This document shows positions 50,430 to 63,000 of a stretch of DNA of 64,000 nt, in pieces (position 1 is the first letter of the stretch; each line of letters opens with the position of its first letter). Where the stretch lies: positions 7,891,001 to 7,955,000 of the forward strand of contig NC_132982.1 of the NCBI RefSeq assembly GCF_047496725.1, given 5' to 3'. The DNA is from Anoplolepis gracilipes. Its lineage: Eukaryota; Arthropoda; Insecta; Hymenoptera; Formicidae. The notes beneath the pieces were generated by a model. It was not told the origin of the DNA, made no database searches, and worked only from the letters and a program-made list of their open reading frames with translations. The position numbers and the translations under genes were made by a program.

Positions 50430-50720
50430 TTAATTGCGAGAAGGATACAGAGCAGCCGCAAAGTTTTCCCGAATCATCCCTCGAAATCTCTGCGCTTCGG
50501 GATTCCGCTGAGACTACGGTAGTCGTCGAAAGGAAACCGCGCTACCTCCATCATGAACAGGATGCACGTAATACTTTCTCGGGGTGTGTAACCCAGGCGC
50601 CGTGACGATGGAAAACGGAAGAGTCGACGGTTGCGAGAGGGGCTGGAAAAAGGGTGAGGCGCCGCCGGCGTTTCTCAGATAAAATTCAAGGAAAAGGAAG
50701 CGTAAGTGACTAGCCAAGCG
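50430..50720 (+). promoter_or_regulatory. G+C-richer island with weak first-exon signals
   Basis: The patch is rich in CpG and GGCGCC/GCCGCCGG words. On the plus strand an ATG in good context (GTGACGATGG, ATG at 50608) opens MENGRVDGCERGWKKG, reaching a donor-like AAGG|GTGAGG at 50654. A second consensus donor, GC|GTAAGTG, lies at 50702. Either could end a first exon. No downstream exon is found and the peptide is not recognised. Confidence 0.2.
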
Positions 50721-51940
50721 AGACTTTTCTGTTATATTGTCTTTGGATTCTTAGCCCCACTCGAAGGAAACTTGCGATATTCCGCTTCCGGCGTTCGGAT
50801 GCGTTCTATTTGGCACATTTTGAAATTTCTTATTGTTCGCCGTGCACGAACGGTGCACGGGAAATGAATTGGATATATGTGATTTATTGAGAACGAAATG
50901 ACCCAAAAACGTCGAAGCCATCGATGGAAAATGAAAAGAAGAAGTTTTCACGAATGACGTGATTAGAGAAAAAATTTGAAAATCTTTTCCTCTACATTTT
51001 ATAATAGAAATTATTTCTTCCTCTATACATCATATGTATTACACGCATTATTATGATCATAATCGCAATTTATAGGAGAAGAAAAATCTAAAAAAATCTC
51101 AACCGTCATATATTTTCTTCGCGTCCCTCATATATAAAAGTTATCTATGCATTGTGTGCTTTTATTCCAACGCATTTCCTCTACTGTTGTCCCGTTGCTC
51201 TTTTTCTAACTTTTTAGAGGCATGCTATTTGCATTTAAGTACTTATCCAACGGAAAGCAGACAAATTCCGTTACTCGCCGTTAATGCAGTATGAGAGGAT
51301 TTCTTGAAAGCGACGAGTAATCTTTATCACTTTACCTATGTCGCGCCGCTTCTTTTTTATTACAGACGGCTTACTTAAGGCTTCTATGAGAAACGTAAAT
51401 AAGCGTGTTGTTATATGATAATTATTCAGAGAAAAAAATAAGCTTGAGTTATATATATATATATATATTTATTAATTATTATCTTACAATTAGTTATAGT
51501 TATAAAAATTAAATTAAGTTTTTAATAATTTGTATATATTTTCTTTAGTTTGAAAAGAATTTTAGTATAGTAACAAGAAATCTAATTGTATACAATAACA
51601 TATTTTTTGCAATATTTTTCGACGGATTAAATGTTGGTGTGAACATAAAACATATTGTTTACACTTTAGCCAGTAAAATATGGAAATATATTCGACATAA
51701 CGTTCACTGTTGAACAATAGTCGTTTGAAAAAGTATTCAATTTGATTTATGTTTTGTAGTATTATTGTATTTTAATAATTTTGATTTGTTTGATGAATTT
51801 TAATGAAATGTTTATTATATTGATTACATATTGGTAGTGAAGTCAAGATGGTAAATATTTTTAAATGAAGAAAATTAATATACTTTTATAAACAAAAACT
51901 ATCAGCTCTTGTTCAATTTATCTTCAGTACAAATAACAGA
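50721..51940. other. A+T-rich noncoding stretch
   Basis: There is a (TA)n run at 51450-51468 and nothing else notable. Confidence 0.6.
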
Positions 51941-51989
51941 CGTGATGTGTTCAATGTGAATAATTCAAATATTACAAACTGCACAAATC

Positions 51990-52260
51990 TTTCGCAGTTT
52001 GATGCTTTTGGGAAAATCGACGACGACGTGATAAAGAATCCGATCCGTCTCGATTCTAAAACGCTTGCTGCATCGAGAGGGCGGACCGAGTTTCGAAACT
52101 TGATGCAACGTAGAGATGTCGAGCGAACTCCTTTAAGGTTTCTCTCGCGTGCAACACGAATTTGTGTATATAAAGATATCAGATTCGTGCATGAAGTATG
52201 CACGGCAGTACACGAGGCCTTTGCGAGAAACGCGAGACGCGCGTGACGCACGTGAAATTC
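51990..52260. promoter_or_regulatory. CpG-richer island with a TATA-box-like element
   Basis: Complementary frames are open on both strands (52251-51913 minus, 51947-52246 plus). A consensus TATATAAAG lies at 52167-52175; a CAGTAC initiator-like word follows about 37 bases downstream, slightly further than usual. Many TATA words occur in A+T-rich DNA, but this one sits inside a CpG-richer patch. A core promoter on the plus strand is a weak possibility. Confidence 0.2.
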
Positions 52261-52304
52261 TTTTAATTCATATCCCTGTCATGATTACGAAATCAACCTC
52301 TCCC

Positions 52305-52321
52305 CCTCCCCCCCCCGCCCC
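52305..52321. repeat. C-rich tract
   Basis: CCCCCTCCCCCCCCCGCCCC-like run; a short polypyrimidine tract. Confidence 0.8.
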
Positions 52322-52434
52322 TATCCATTAATTCAGTCGAGCCAACAAGTGTAAAACTCTACACAACTCACGATCGCAAAAAAATACGGCGGCCTGTTCT
52401 CTTTAAGGTCTGCGTTTCTATTCGAAACACATAT

Positions 52435-52646
52435 GGAGAAAATTTTATATTAAAAATTACTATGATATGTAGTAACTGTGAACCATTAGGAACATTCCAA
52501 GTTAAAATGCTATATAAAACTAACAAAATTACTGACGTAATTTTTACGTCAATTTTTACAGTTTTATATAGCATTTTAACTTGGAATGTTTCTAATGGTC
52601 CACAGTTACTACATACCATAGTAATTTTTAATATAAAATTTTCTCC
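52435..52646. mobile_element. 212-bp foldback element, 87-bp arms about 97% identical
   Basis: Left arm 52435-52521 and right arm 52560-52646 match in reverse complement with three differences in 87 bases, all transitions. The 38-base centre itself contains TGACGTAA/TTACGTCA and continues the stem imperfectly, so almost the whole unit is palindromic. The ends are GGAGAAAATTTTATATT and its complement. No target duplication was found. Both strands show a similar-looking ORF only because the element is a palindrome. Confidence 0.92.
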
Positions 52647-52649
52647 GTG

Positions 52650-54410
52650 CACGTGGCGCTTCGCATTCTCGACTATCTGAATGTCTTGTATTTTACAAAA
52701 TGGATCGTGTCATGGAAAATAAATGAATGTGCTTCTTGATGTGGTGCTTATGTGATTTATTATCGTATTCGAATCGGACACATTCAGTTAAATCACACCA
52801 CAAGACGTTTTCGCGCTACCGCAAACCTTGTAAGATACGCCCATACATTCCGTATAACTTGACTTTAATCGTTAAATAATTACACGATGTTACGCGCGCG
52901 CTGATAAAATTACAGCGGCAGAAAATTACAATAGCAAAACGTGATCACGTGAATCACTGTCGACGCCCAAAAATTGGAGAACGGTTTTCATGCAAATTTT
53001 TCCGAAAGGTGATCAATGCAATTTAACTGTGGTAATTACATCCGATGATTAAAGGATCCTGTAATGAAGAGAAGAGAGTTGAGAGAGAGAAATTGGTACC
53101 AATTTTTTTATGCTATTCTTCAATTATTTTGTACAAACATAGTAATTATTAATCATGAGAAATAAACTTCAATTTTCATTTATAGTTGTCACAGAGATTT
53201 GCTTTTCTTTGATTAATAAAACTAATTAACAAACTTGATTTACATGAAAAATAAAGGTTCATTGAATTTTTGTTTTATTTGTGGTCGGTGATGGCAATCG
53301 AAAAGTTGTGAGGATTTTACGAAAAGTCTTCCCTCAATCTATTCTGTTTAGAGAATTATATGCCATAATACACCCGGCAGCTTATATATCTCACTCTTTA
53401 CATCTTCAACTTTTAATGTAATAAAAGAAAAGTTTTCCAACATTCAAGAGTTAACGCTCATTTTATAAAAACTTGCGCAAGTATCCCGTTAGAAGAGATA
53501 TTTGTTACGCTTCCATCTTACGATTATTATGAAACATCCGAAAATAGCACTTACTGCGAATGTAATAACGGTGAAACAATAATATATTATCGAATTAAAA
53601 TATAAATAATATATACTCTTTAAAAAATGAAAAATAATTATATTACACAATAAAAGTACAACTTACTATCTTTATACATTAATGTTATTTTTAATTTTTA
53701 TTTTTGCTAAAATGCTAAAAGAACTTATTTTATGAGAGCTAAAGATCATGACAGGCCACAATGATAGGGAAGTTTTCTATCGACATTGTTGATAGAAAAG
53801 AGAATAGCTAAATAGATTAGGAAAGTAGCTAAAGACAGTAGATTAGAAAGAAAGACTTCAGGGTTACTTTAATATTGTATATTGCAGATCAATAAGGTAA
53901 CTTGTCATATGTCATTTGCATATGACATATTCTCCACACAATATGTACAGAATTGTACATATATTGATTATTTTTAAGTAGCATGTTTCTCTTTTTCAGA
54001 GAGCATTTTCTTAACTACGTATTCATCATAAAGTTACTAAAAAGTCTTGATTGTCTCTATGACAGGAATTACTTTTTATTAGATTTATTATTAGAACAAT
54101 TAATAAATCAATATCTGATATTTAAGCAAATTAAAATTGAATCAAAGCGATTGTGACATGAAAACTAACTTGAACCTTCGTACAGATAAACAATATAAGA
54201 TTTTCCTAAATATCGACAAAGCACGCTAACCGCTGACATTTATTGGTTATTTAACATGCAGCAGGCAAGGCTATTACACGCGATTCTCGAACACAAAACG
54301 GCCTCTCAGTTCACTCAGAATGAAAATTTACAATGCTTTTGATCTTCAACTTTTGCGTTTCAAAGCGATCGATACAAATAGCCACCGCTTAAACGATCCC
54401 CTGAGAAATG
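52650..54410. other. A+T-rich noncoding stretch
   Basis: A small hairpin with TGTCATATG/CATATGACA arms is at about 53906-53932. No gene is recognised. Confidence 0.6.
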
Positions 54411-54413
54411 GAG

Positions 54414-55097
54414 TGTTTATCTCTCATATAAATTGAGATGATTTTAAAAAATCTAATCTATTATATATAATATAATAAGATATAATTGTCCTTTGAGATA
54501 AAAGAAATCTCATGTTTATAAATATTGATACTTTTATTATATGTTTAAATATAAATTACGTTTTATTCTGAATAAAAATGAGAAATATTCTGTAAATGTA
54601 AAATTGTAAGTAATTTAATTGTAATAGTTATCTGACTTAATTTTCTATGACGGATTCAAAAATAATTTAATACATTTTTATTTTAATAAAAGAAGCTATT
54701 TTTTCGACTAATTTGTTGATTATGCATTTTTTAAATGCATTGCATTTAAAAAATTAATAATTAATAAATTAAAAAATCATAATCAACAAATTAGTCGAGA
54801 AAATAGGTTCTTTTATTAAAAGAAAAATGTATTAAACTATTCTTGAATCTGTCAAAGAAAATTAAGTCAGATAACTATTACAATTAAATTACTTACAATT
54901 TTACATTTACAGAATATTTCTCATTTTTATTCAGGATAAAACGTAATTTATATTTAAACATAATAAAAGTATCAATATTTATAAACATGAGATTTCTTTT
55001 ATCTCAAAGAACAATTATATCTTATTATATTATATATAATAGGTTAAATTTTTTTTACGTTTTTTAAAATCATCTCAATTTATATGAGAGACAAACA
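54414..55097. mobile_element. 684-bp foldback element with about 310-bp arms
   Basis: The left arm (54414 to about 54724) and right arm (about 54777 to 55097) match in reverse complement at roughly 95% by eye. The differences are scattered substitutions and one insertion near the right outer end. The outer ends read TGTTTATCTCTCATATAAAT and the complement of TGTTTGTCTCTCATATAAAT. The roughly 50-bp centre is A+T-rich with its own small palindrome (AAATGCATTGCATTT). There is no ORF. This is the longest inverted repeat in the window. The flanks (AG on each side) give no convincing target duplication. Confidence 0.93.
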
Positions 55098-58000
55098 AGT
55101 TATGGCAATTTAAAATCGGAATTCAAGAATGGTTTCAAATGTCGAAGTAAATCGGGAATCCTATACGATCGTCCGAGAAATAAATCTTTGTTATTCGGGG
55201 AAGTCTTTTGAGGCAAGCTTATCTCTTCGTCTCGTAAGTCCATTTTCGCTTCTATTTACATACTCCTTACATACACACATATTGGACACAGGTATTGGAA
55301 AATTTTAAAAGTTTTTCCGGGAAGTTTTGAAGTTGTGCAAAGTGTCATAAACAGTAAAGTAAAGTACTCGAAACAAAAGGAAATGCGATACATGAATTTG
55401 ATCTGCGCGAGTCTGCGAGTGCTTGTAAAAAAATTTTCAAAATATCTAAAAAATACATATACATCATAGCTTATCACTGGTTAAAAAATATAAAGAGTAG
55501 TTAAAAGCAGTTGGAAAATTTTTAATCGTAAGTGTATACGCAATACATTTTTTTTTTAAATAATAATCATATTTCGACATATGTGATACTTGTTTTCCGG
55601 GATATAATATTCTGTATAAGAGAGAAACTGGTCAATTTCTGTATCTTTTTTCTTTCACAATTATGTTTTAAATGGATCGTTTTGCGTAATGAAAGTTTAC
55701 AAGTAATTTCTATAATGTAACATATAATATTGTTTCATAAGGCAAAAGAGAGGAAGGCGCGCCGCAGGGCAAAAATAATTGCAATCTTAATGAATTATGC
55801 ATAAACCATGATGATAAAGTAAAGAAACTATTGCGCAATAAAGAAATCTGATAGTGAAGTAAAAACAACGATCTTCATTGGAAATAATCTTTAAAACATT
55901 TTTTTGAAAAATAACAAATCTTCAACATTAAACAAACATTAAACATTAAATTGCTTCAGCTACTACCAGCTAACAGAATAATATAAAAACATTATATTTT
56001 TATAAACATATAACTTTTTTCAATTATAATTTAAAAGAAATTTTAAGGATGTATATGTTTTTAAAGTTATAAGAAAATTATGAAAAACGTCGCGCGCACA
56101 CAAAACAGATTTGTAACAGTTGCTAATGCCGTGCTGTGAGAATTTATCCGTGGTAATTTTTTAAGTGCACTTTGGTCTTTTCTACACTTCTGCATCTTAA
56201 AATATTGTACTACTCATAAGCGTGAAATTGTTGTTGAATATTTTATAGGCTAAACTTAAAGCCTCATATTACATGCTTTTATATAATACAATAATAAATT
56301 TAATAATTAATATAGAAATGAGAGATATTTATAATAGAATATTTTAGAGTGAAAACTTGGATAGATATTTCTATCTGTGCGACATTTTATTTATAGGTAT
56401 ATATAAATTTTTTTAAATTTATAAATATATTGGTTTATACACTGTAATTAATAATTATTTTATGTACAATTATCTAATCATTATATATATATATGTATAT
56501 ATTATATGTAGTTTTCTATCAGTAACCATCATTTTTTATAAATAAATAGTGAAAATAAGCTGAAACTAATAATAAAAATAAAGACAAAAAAAAATGTAAA
56601 ATTTTTCGTGGTATTTTTCTATTAATTGTACGTTAAAGGCGTATATTAAAAACAAGATATTTTATTATTCCCAACAAAAGTCACGTACTTAAAAGTTAAC
56701 ATTCTTTTTGTATTGTAGATCCTCTTTGCAAAGATTCTATTGCAAAGACTTATATTTTCTTAGAATTTAAAAATAAAGATCTTAATTGCGTCTTCCTCGT
56801 GCTGTTGAAGTTATTATTTGAAACAAAAGTGTGTACACATAAAAAGGGTGTCGTCATGGCGACACGTTACGGATTTGCGCCCTAAAGTAGCATCACGTTA
56901 CCAAAGGTTCTTAAGCTTTGCGTTTTACTACTCTAGTAGTATCGTTGTGAGAATGCAAGTCTCGTGTTCAATGAATAGGTCACCTGAAACCAACGAGACA
57001 TAGGACTATGCTTCAACATGACACCTGTATATCTTGCAAGTACACCGGTAATTGCTTGATACAACTATGTTACGCGAAATTTGTCTGATACTTTTATCGT
57101 CTCACGAATAGATGAAAAGTAAAAAGCCAATCCATTTAAAGTTTGCGTCAATACACGAACAATTTAAAACATTCTCTTTAAAACATTTCTAGAGTATGTT
57201 TTTTGTCTTTCTTTTTTTTTTTTTTTTTTAATATTATGTATACATAAATATATTTAAAAAGAAAAAAAGAGATTTAAGATTAAAATCTTGCTTGTTAGTT
57301 ATTTCAATTAAATTTTGCTTATCACAATTAATTAAAGATACTTTATCTATTAAAATTTTTAAGATTAAAACCTTATAGTAAAATTATATTTTGGTATATG
57401 GTGTATATATTTTGTACATTTTATATACAACTACAAACTCACGATAATTAGCGTAAAATAAAGAGTAGCTATTTTAGATTGACAAAATTTGAAGCAATCC
57501 AAGAAACGCTTTTGTACAGAGAATTGAATCATTGATGCTGTGCATCGCATAATTTCTTATTTTCAATTCTCTATTTCGATTTCCATTTCTCCACGATTTA
57601 ACATAGACAATAATTGATGATTACTCTCCTAAAATGAATAACAATTTGTCTGTATATTTTTTTTACATTGAAAAATAGCTGTTGGCACTTCTTAAATAAG
57701 TGCTAAATAAGTGTTAAATATGTGCTATTTTTTCTGAAGCGCAGATTAAATTACAGATTTAATTATTTAATTATAAAATATACGATAATATGGGTATTTC
57801 TGGAGTTTTGTGATTTTCTTATGTAATCAACAAAGTGAATCATATTAAATTGAATCAAATTATTGAATATAAAATTATAATCAGGAACTCTTGTTATTTT
57901 AAAGAGAAATCACGTATTTTTGTCGCTCAATTGCAGTGAAATCCGTGTAAGAATTGATTAGTTCAAGTAGCTTACATTTATGGAGAAAGAAAGAATCAGT

Positions 58001-59560
58001 GCCGAGCACTTTTCTCGGATCTGCATGATGTCAGATTTGATCAGCTCACAAAATGCAAGTCGAACACGAAGAGAATCGAAGGCGGGATGTAGCTTTACTA
58101 TCTTTTCAATACGAATTCTGTAACGCGACAGGGTCATGATGTATTTTGCTCTGATTTCCAATAGCTAAATTTAACGGACAGGTTATATCTAATATAGAAT
58201 ACGAGAGAAAAACATTATAACTGCGCTCACTGAGAATAGTAACAAACTGCTATTCGCTCTTTTTAAGTTTATTTTAGACCAAGTTAATTTTATTAGCGAA
58301 ATTTAACGTGATTATGAAACATGAGTCAAAAACGTGTGAAATTTATTTTAAACTGGCACAAATTAAATATGTCATGTATTAAATATATTATAGTGAATTT
58401 TTTATGAATTTATTTATACAAAATAAAAAATAAAATAAAATATTTTTAAAAACAATTTTAAATTTATTTATTTTTAAAATTATCTTTATTTATATATTGA
58501 TAGGAATATAGTTTAATACATTATAATTATTTATCATACGTATTTCATATTATTATTAATATTAAAAGTAATTATTTTGCATAATTTGTATAACACAGAT
58601 AATATATAAAGTTTGTATTACAGAAAAGTTTAAACATTTTATTTTCTCTTTCTGTTTTTGTTTCCTTTTTAAAAGAAAGACTATTTCTGTTTTATTCTCT
58701 GATATCATCAATTCTACTTAATACAAAAAAGTGGCGAATAGGACATTTTGTATATATATGCTAACTTTCAAGCCATACAATTTTTCAAGTCTTACAGAGA
58801 CAAAATGGTAGGATAAAATTAGAGGACATTGGGGAGGAGCAAAATTAGAGGGATAAAAAGTACACTCGGCATCTCATCATATACTTTTAACATTTTATTT
58901 TTTACTTGAAAGTTTTATAAACCACAGAATCATATTTTTATTCTATATTTTATTTATATTTGATTGTCAAGATTAGTCTAGTATATTTTATAAATACATT
59001 ACAAAAAATTTTTGAAATACAGAATAAAATATTTATATATAAGCTATTTCTCTTATTACTTTATTTTATATTTATTAAAATATTTTTTTATTTGTATGTT
59101 AAATTTCTATTGAAAATATTTAATAGATTTTATTTCAGGAAATAAGTATTTCAAATGAATATTTTTGCTTAGAGATTTTAATAATCAATTAAATTATTTA
59201 TTATACAATACAATATTATATAATAAATATATGAATAATATTTTCACGAATTTATAATACACTCATTTTCTTTCTTTCTTACTATTTTCGTTTTTATTTA
59301 TGTTTTACTAATTGTAAGTTATTTTTCTAATTCTTTTCTTTATATAATATTTAAAATAATATTTTAAATGAAAAGTAAAAAAATTCTCTAAATTATTGTA
59401 TCAATTAATAATTTTAATTGATTATTACATTTCAAATATATATTATGAATTAATATATACATATATTGTATATATACAAAATTTTATATATTTTATTTTT
59501 TCACGAAACTAAATAATTATTTGTAATAAAATTTAAATCTACCTTTGAAATATGCCCATC
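55098..59560. other. A+T-rich noncoding stretch
   Basis: No gene is recognised. A GTGTCG/CGACAC hairpin is at about 56847-56864. A poly(T) run (57211-57229) and an 11-bp tandem repeat (57693-57725) are present. The stretch 58360-59520 is extremely A+T-rich. Confidence 0.6.
57693..57725. repeat. Three-copy tandem repeat, 11-bp unit
   Basis: TAAATAAGTGC, TAAATAAGTGT and TAAATATGTGC in direct succession. Confidence 0.85.
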
Positions 59561-59567
59561 AGTGAGT

Positions 59568-59639
59568 TTGACTCGTTTACGACGATGTCATTATCCTTTT
59601 GCGAACTGCACGAAAGGATAATGACATCGTCGCGGTCAA
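59568..59639. ncRNA. 72-nt hairpin with a perfect 20-bp stem
   Basis: CGACGATGTCATTATCCTTT (59580-59599) pairs exactly with 59613-59632 across a 13-nt loop (TGCGAACTGCACG). Beyond an asymmetric internal loop, TTGAC (59568-59572) pairs with GTCAA (59635-59639). The total length of about 72 nt is in the range of animal microRNA precursors. Real precursors usually have a longer, imperfect stem, so this may instead be a short palindromic insertion. The stem has balanced base composition, unlike the surrounding A+T-rich DNA, so it is not an A+T coincidence. Strand cannot be told from sequence. Confidence 0.3.
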
Positions 59640-60080
59640 GGAGCATAAGGCAGCTTTAACAGTGACACATATGTATACGTAAAAGGCATGTAACTTACGA
59701 ACGGTGGACCATGGAGGATGCGCAATAGTATCACGATAATAGTCGTCACTGCAAAATTTAAGACTACATAACGATCGGGTTTAGTGTGACAGACAAGTCG
59801 GCACACATCAGCGCCTTCCGCACTTTGCTCACCCGTATCACGTCGCTTTTAGCTGTCGTAAAACCCACCGTGAAACGATGCGTCGTTTCCGCGAGATGAG
59901 AAGAAGCTGGGTTGAACATACAGACGCATACACATGCGCGCGTACGGGAAAAAGAAAAAAAGAGAACCACCAGGGAGACTTGAAATATGACGAGATATTT
60001 TCGCTATCACTTGTAGTACGAAGGACGATTTCCACGCGATTCTAATCGTAATTTTGAAATACGACGATGTCAATAATTTT
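59640..60080. promoter_or_regulatory. G+C-richer island beside the hairpin
   Basis: CpG-containing words are denser here than in the flanks. Three overlapping minus-strand ORFs of 65-74 codons are open in different frames, as expected from composition; none is recognisable. It may be regulatory sequence or a 5' exon. Confidence 0.2.
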
Positions 60081-63000
60081 ACAATAATGATCTATGTGAA
60101 AAGCTTTGAACCGGATATATTTTTTTACGGAGTTGCTATATTTTTTTTCCTCTCTCGACACGAAAAAGACGACAAATTTCCGACTGCGTTATTTGATGAA
60201 ACTCGCGATGGTTAAGGAGAGAAAAACATTGCAATGCATCGGAAATTAGATTGTAGAAGAGCTCTTATACACTTATTGCTTGAAAATTTTGTCTTCATTT
60301 AACGTAATTATTTCGGCATTGCGTTGCATTGTTAGTAAACTATGCATCAGCGTCGAGTGATGGGATATTACAAAAGCATTACAATCATTCATTACGAATA
60401 TCTGTACTACCGAAACTGCGGATTGTTACGTGCACGTTCGTTAATTGCTATGCAAAATCCTGATGTGTGCAATTCTATTGGCAATCAAAATTTTGGTGCG
60501 AATAATGTCTGCGGGAATTCCAATTTGTAATTCGTATCTGAAATAGTCATTAAGCAACTGATGAACGTTAGGAAAGCGAATATAATTAACATCCATAAAT
60601 TATGTGTATAGACAATCGTAGGCACACAACAATAACAGAAATCATATGTATATATATATATATACAACAGAAAAAAGTATTTATCATAAATTTATGAAAA
60701 TATGAAAAATTATTTCGCATTGTAATAGGCGTTAATATTTATTCGAGTACATATATGGATACAATTTAGTCGGAAACATATACATAATGTTATAACTATG
60801 TGAAACACCCAATGCATTAAGCCAGTATACATTCGCAAATAATGCATTGCTTTTAACGCATATATCGCTCGAAAAATAATTGAATTTAAACAAATGTCAG
60901 TCCTCGAGCACGTTCAACATTACGACTCGGAGATCACGCAATCTGATTTCCCAAAAATTTATTTCAAAATTCTTACTCATCGTTTCATTTCGTTATATGT
61001 TTCAAAAATTCATAAAGCACAGAAATATCTGTGTAGCTTTTAAGATAAATATTATAAATACATGAGAAAGCAAATGATAATTTCGTGATACGATTGCACG
61101 AACAAGAAAATTAATTTTGGGTAGAAAATTCCTTTTTAAAATTTTGAAATAAATCTACATAAAACAATTTACTTATCGTAATCAAAAATACATATTCTGC
61201 GGAAATGTAAAAATACTGATAAGATTATCATTTCGTGATAAAGTATGTCGAATATTTACATTTGAAAATGATAGAATAAATATACATATATTTAGAATTA
61301 AATAAATTTTTGTACTAGGCGAAATTTTGTATTCTTAGTAAAACGTAGCAGAAACCTGAAATTAAATTTATTCATACATATAAACGATTATATAATAATT
61401 ATATAAATATTTCAATAATAAGAGATACAAAACATTTTTCTCGTATATTATACACATAATCGAGAATTAAAGATTCGATCAAAATTTGCGACAAACTTAA
61501 ATTACAGAATATTTTTTTATATATTGAAAAAGGAAAAAGATATTCTTCCCCGTCGTAAATGCATTTAATTTCCGCTTACAAAAACAATATTGCCTTGACT
61601 CAGAGCTTTTGATTTTCCCACAATTATATACATATATATATCACTATACATCGTATAAAACGTAATGTATATACGTATATAGAAATATAATATTCGTATA
61701 ACACGCTTCATTCTTTGTACAAATTCTAGCAGTGATTCGTCGAGCCATAATCGAGTCAGCTATGCGGTCGACAAACACATGCGGTCATTTTGCGTTCGAC
61801 AATAACGTGTGTATGCAGATATTGCCGTGCAAGAATAATCGCGGAAATTTACGCTCGCATTTCCCTCCTGCCATTTCAATTGCGCTTATGTATATGTCAC
61901 ATTGAATACATTTACAGATACAGTTAGGTGGAGATACGTTATTACGCTATCATGCGCTGAACAAATGTTTGCCATGTTAAACACATATACGCAGTGTTAC
62001 GTTTTCTCATAATGGATGGAAAAATTTTTTTTTTCATGTTCGCGTGTCATTGGCTAATTTGTCGATTAATAATCAAATGATTGAGATTCATGCGCGTCCG
62101 GTGTATATATAAATATGTATTTCGCTCCAATATTATCGTTTGCAAGCAGTGATCGTTTTAAACCATTGTAAAATATGTATATCGTGTAACTCTGTCGATA
62201 TGTAAACTATTAAATAAAGTTACAAATTAATCATGCCATTATGTACGCACATTGTTCAACGCAGATCCAACTGGCTTATAATATCGTTCGTTTTTTAGCT
62301 TACTATTGGAAGTACTTCGCGTCGCAATCCTATGGTACTAAAATAGAAACGAATATCGCAGCCATATATCCCTTAGTATTGTATCCCTTAGTATCAACAA
62401 TTGTAACACTTCGACGAATAGTGCTCGCGATTACTCTATACGGATTAAATAAGAGAACATATTCGTAATGAATTAGGCCGGTTGAAAAAGCATATCGCTT
62501 CGTATCGTACGTTATTGCTTTTGTATTTCGAGCAAATGAGAACTTTCTCGTATAAAATTATCATACAAAATATCTTTACGTGAGCGTAAAAAACAAATAT
62601 TTGAAACAATAGAAATTTAAATAATAATAATTATTATTATCTAATTAGCGGTAATAAAAGATAAATCAATTTTATATCTTAAAATATTTTTTACACTTTT
62701 TTTCCAAGTAGAAATGCGCCATATTTTTTGACGCATATTTGAACAGATTGAACAAATTAAAACTCTATGTGGAATATAGAAGATTAAATTGGATAACATC
62801 GTTCATCGAATAAAGTCTCAATTTTTCCCAATATATATATAATTATATATAATTATATATTTATATATAACATATATATCCTTCTAAATTTAACTTTAAC
62901 GTTTTCTAAAATACTGTCAGACGTGTCTCAGACACTGAATACTTTGTTACATTGATTGCAAGTTTAAATCAGTTTTCTATATGTTTTAAACGCGCGTTTA

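Noticed and set aside
52368..52680. Two ORFs on opposite strands with nearly the same peptide
   Set aside because: They arise because the underlying DNA is a palindrome; the same sequence is read twice. No coding evidence.
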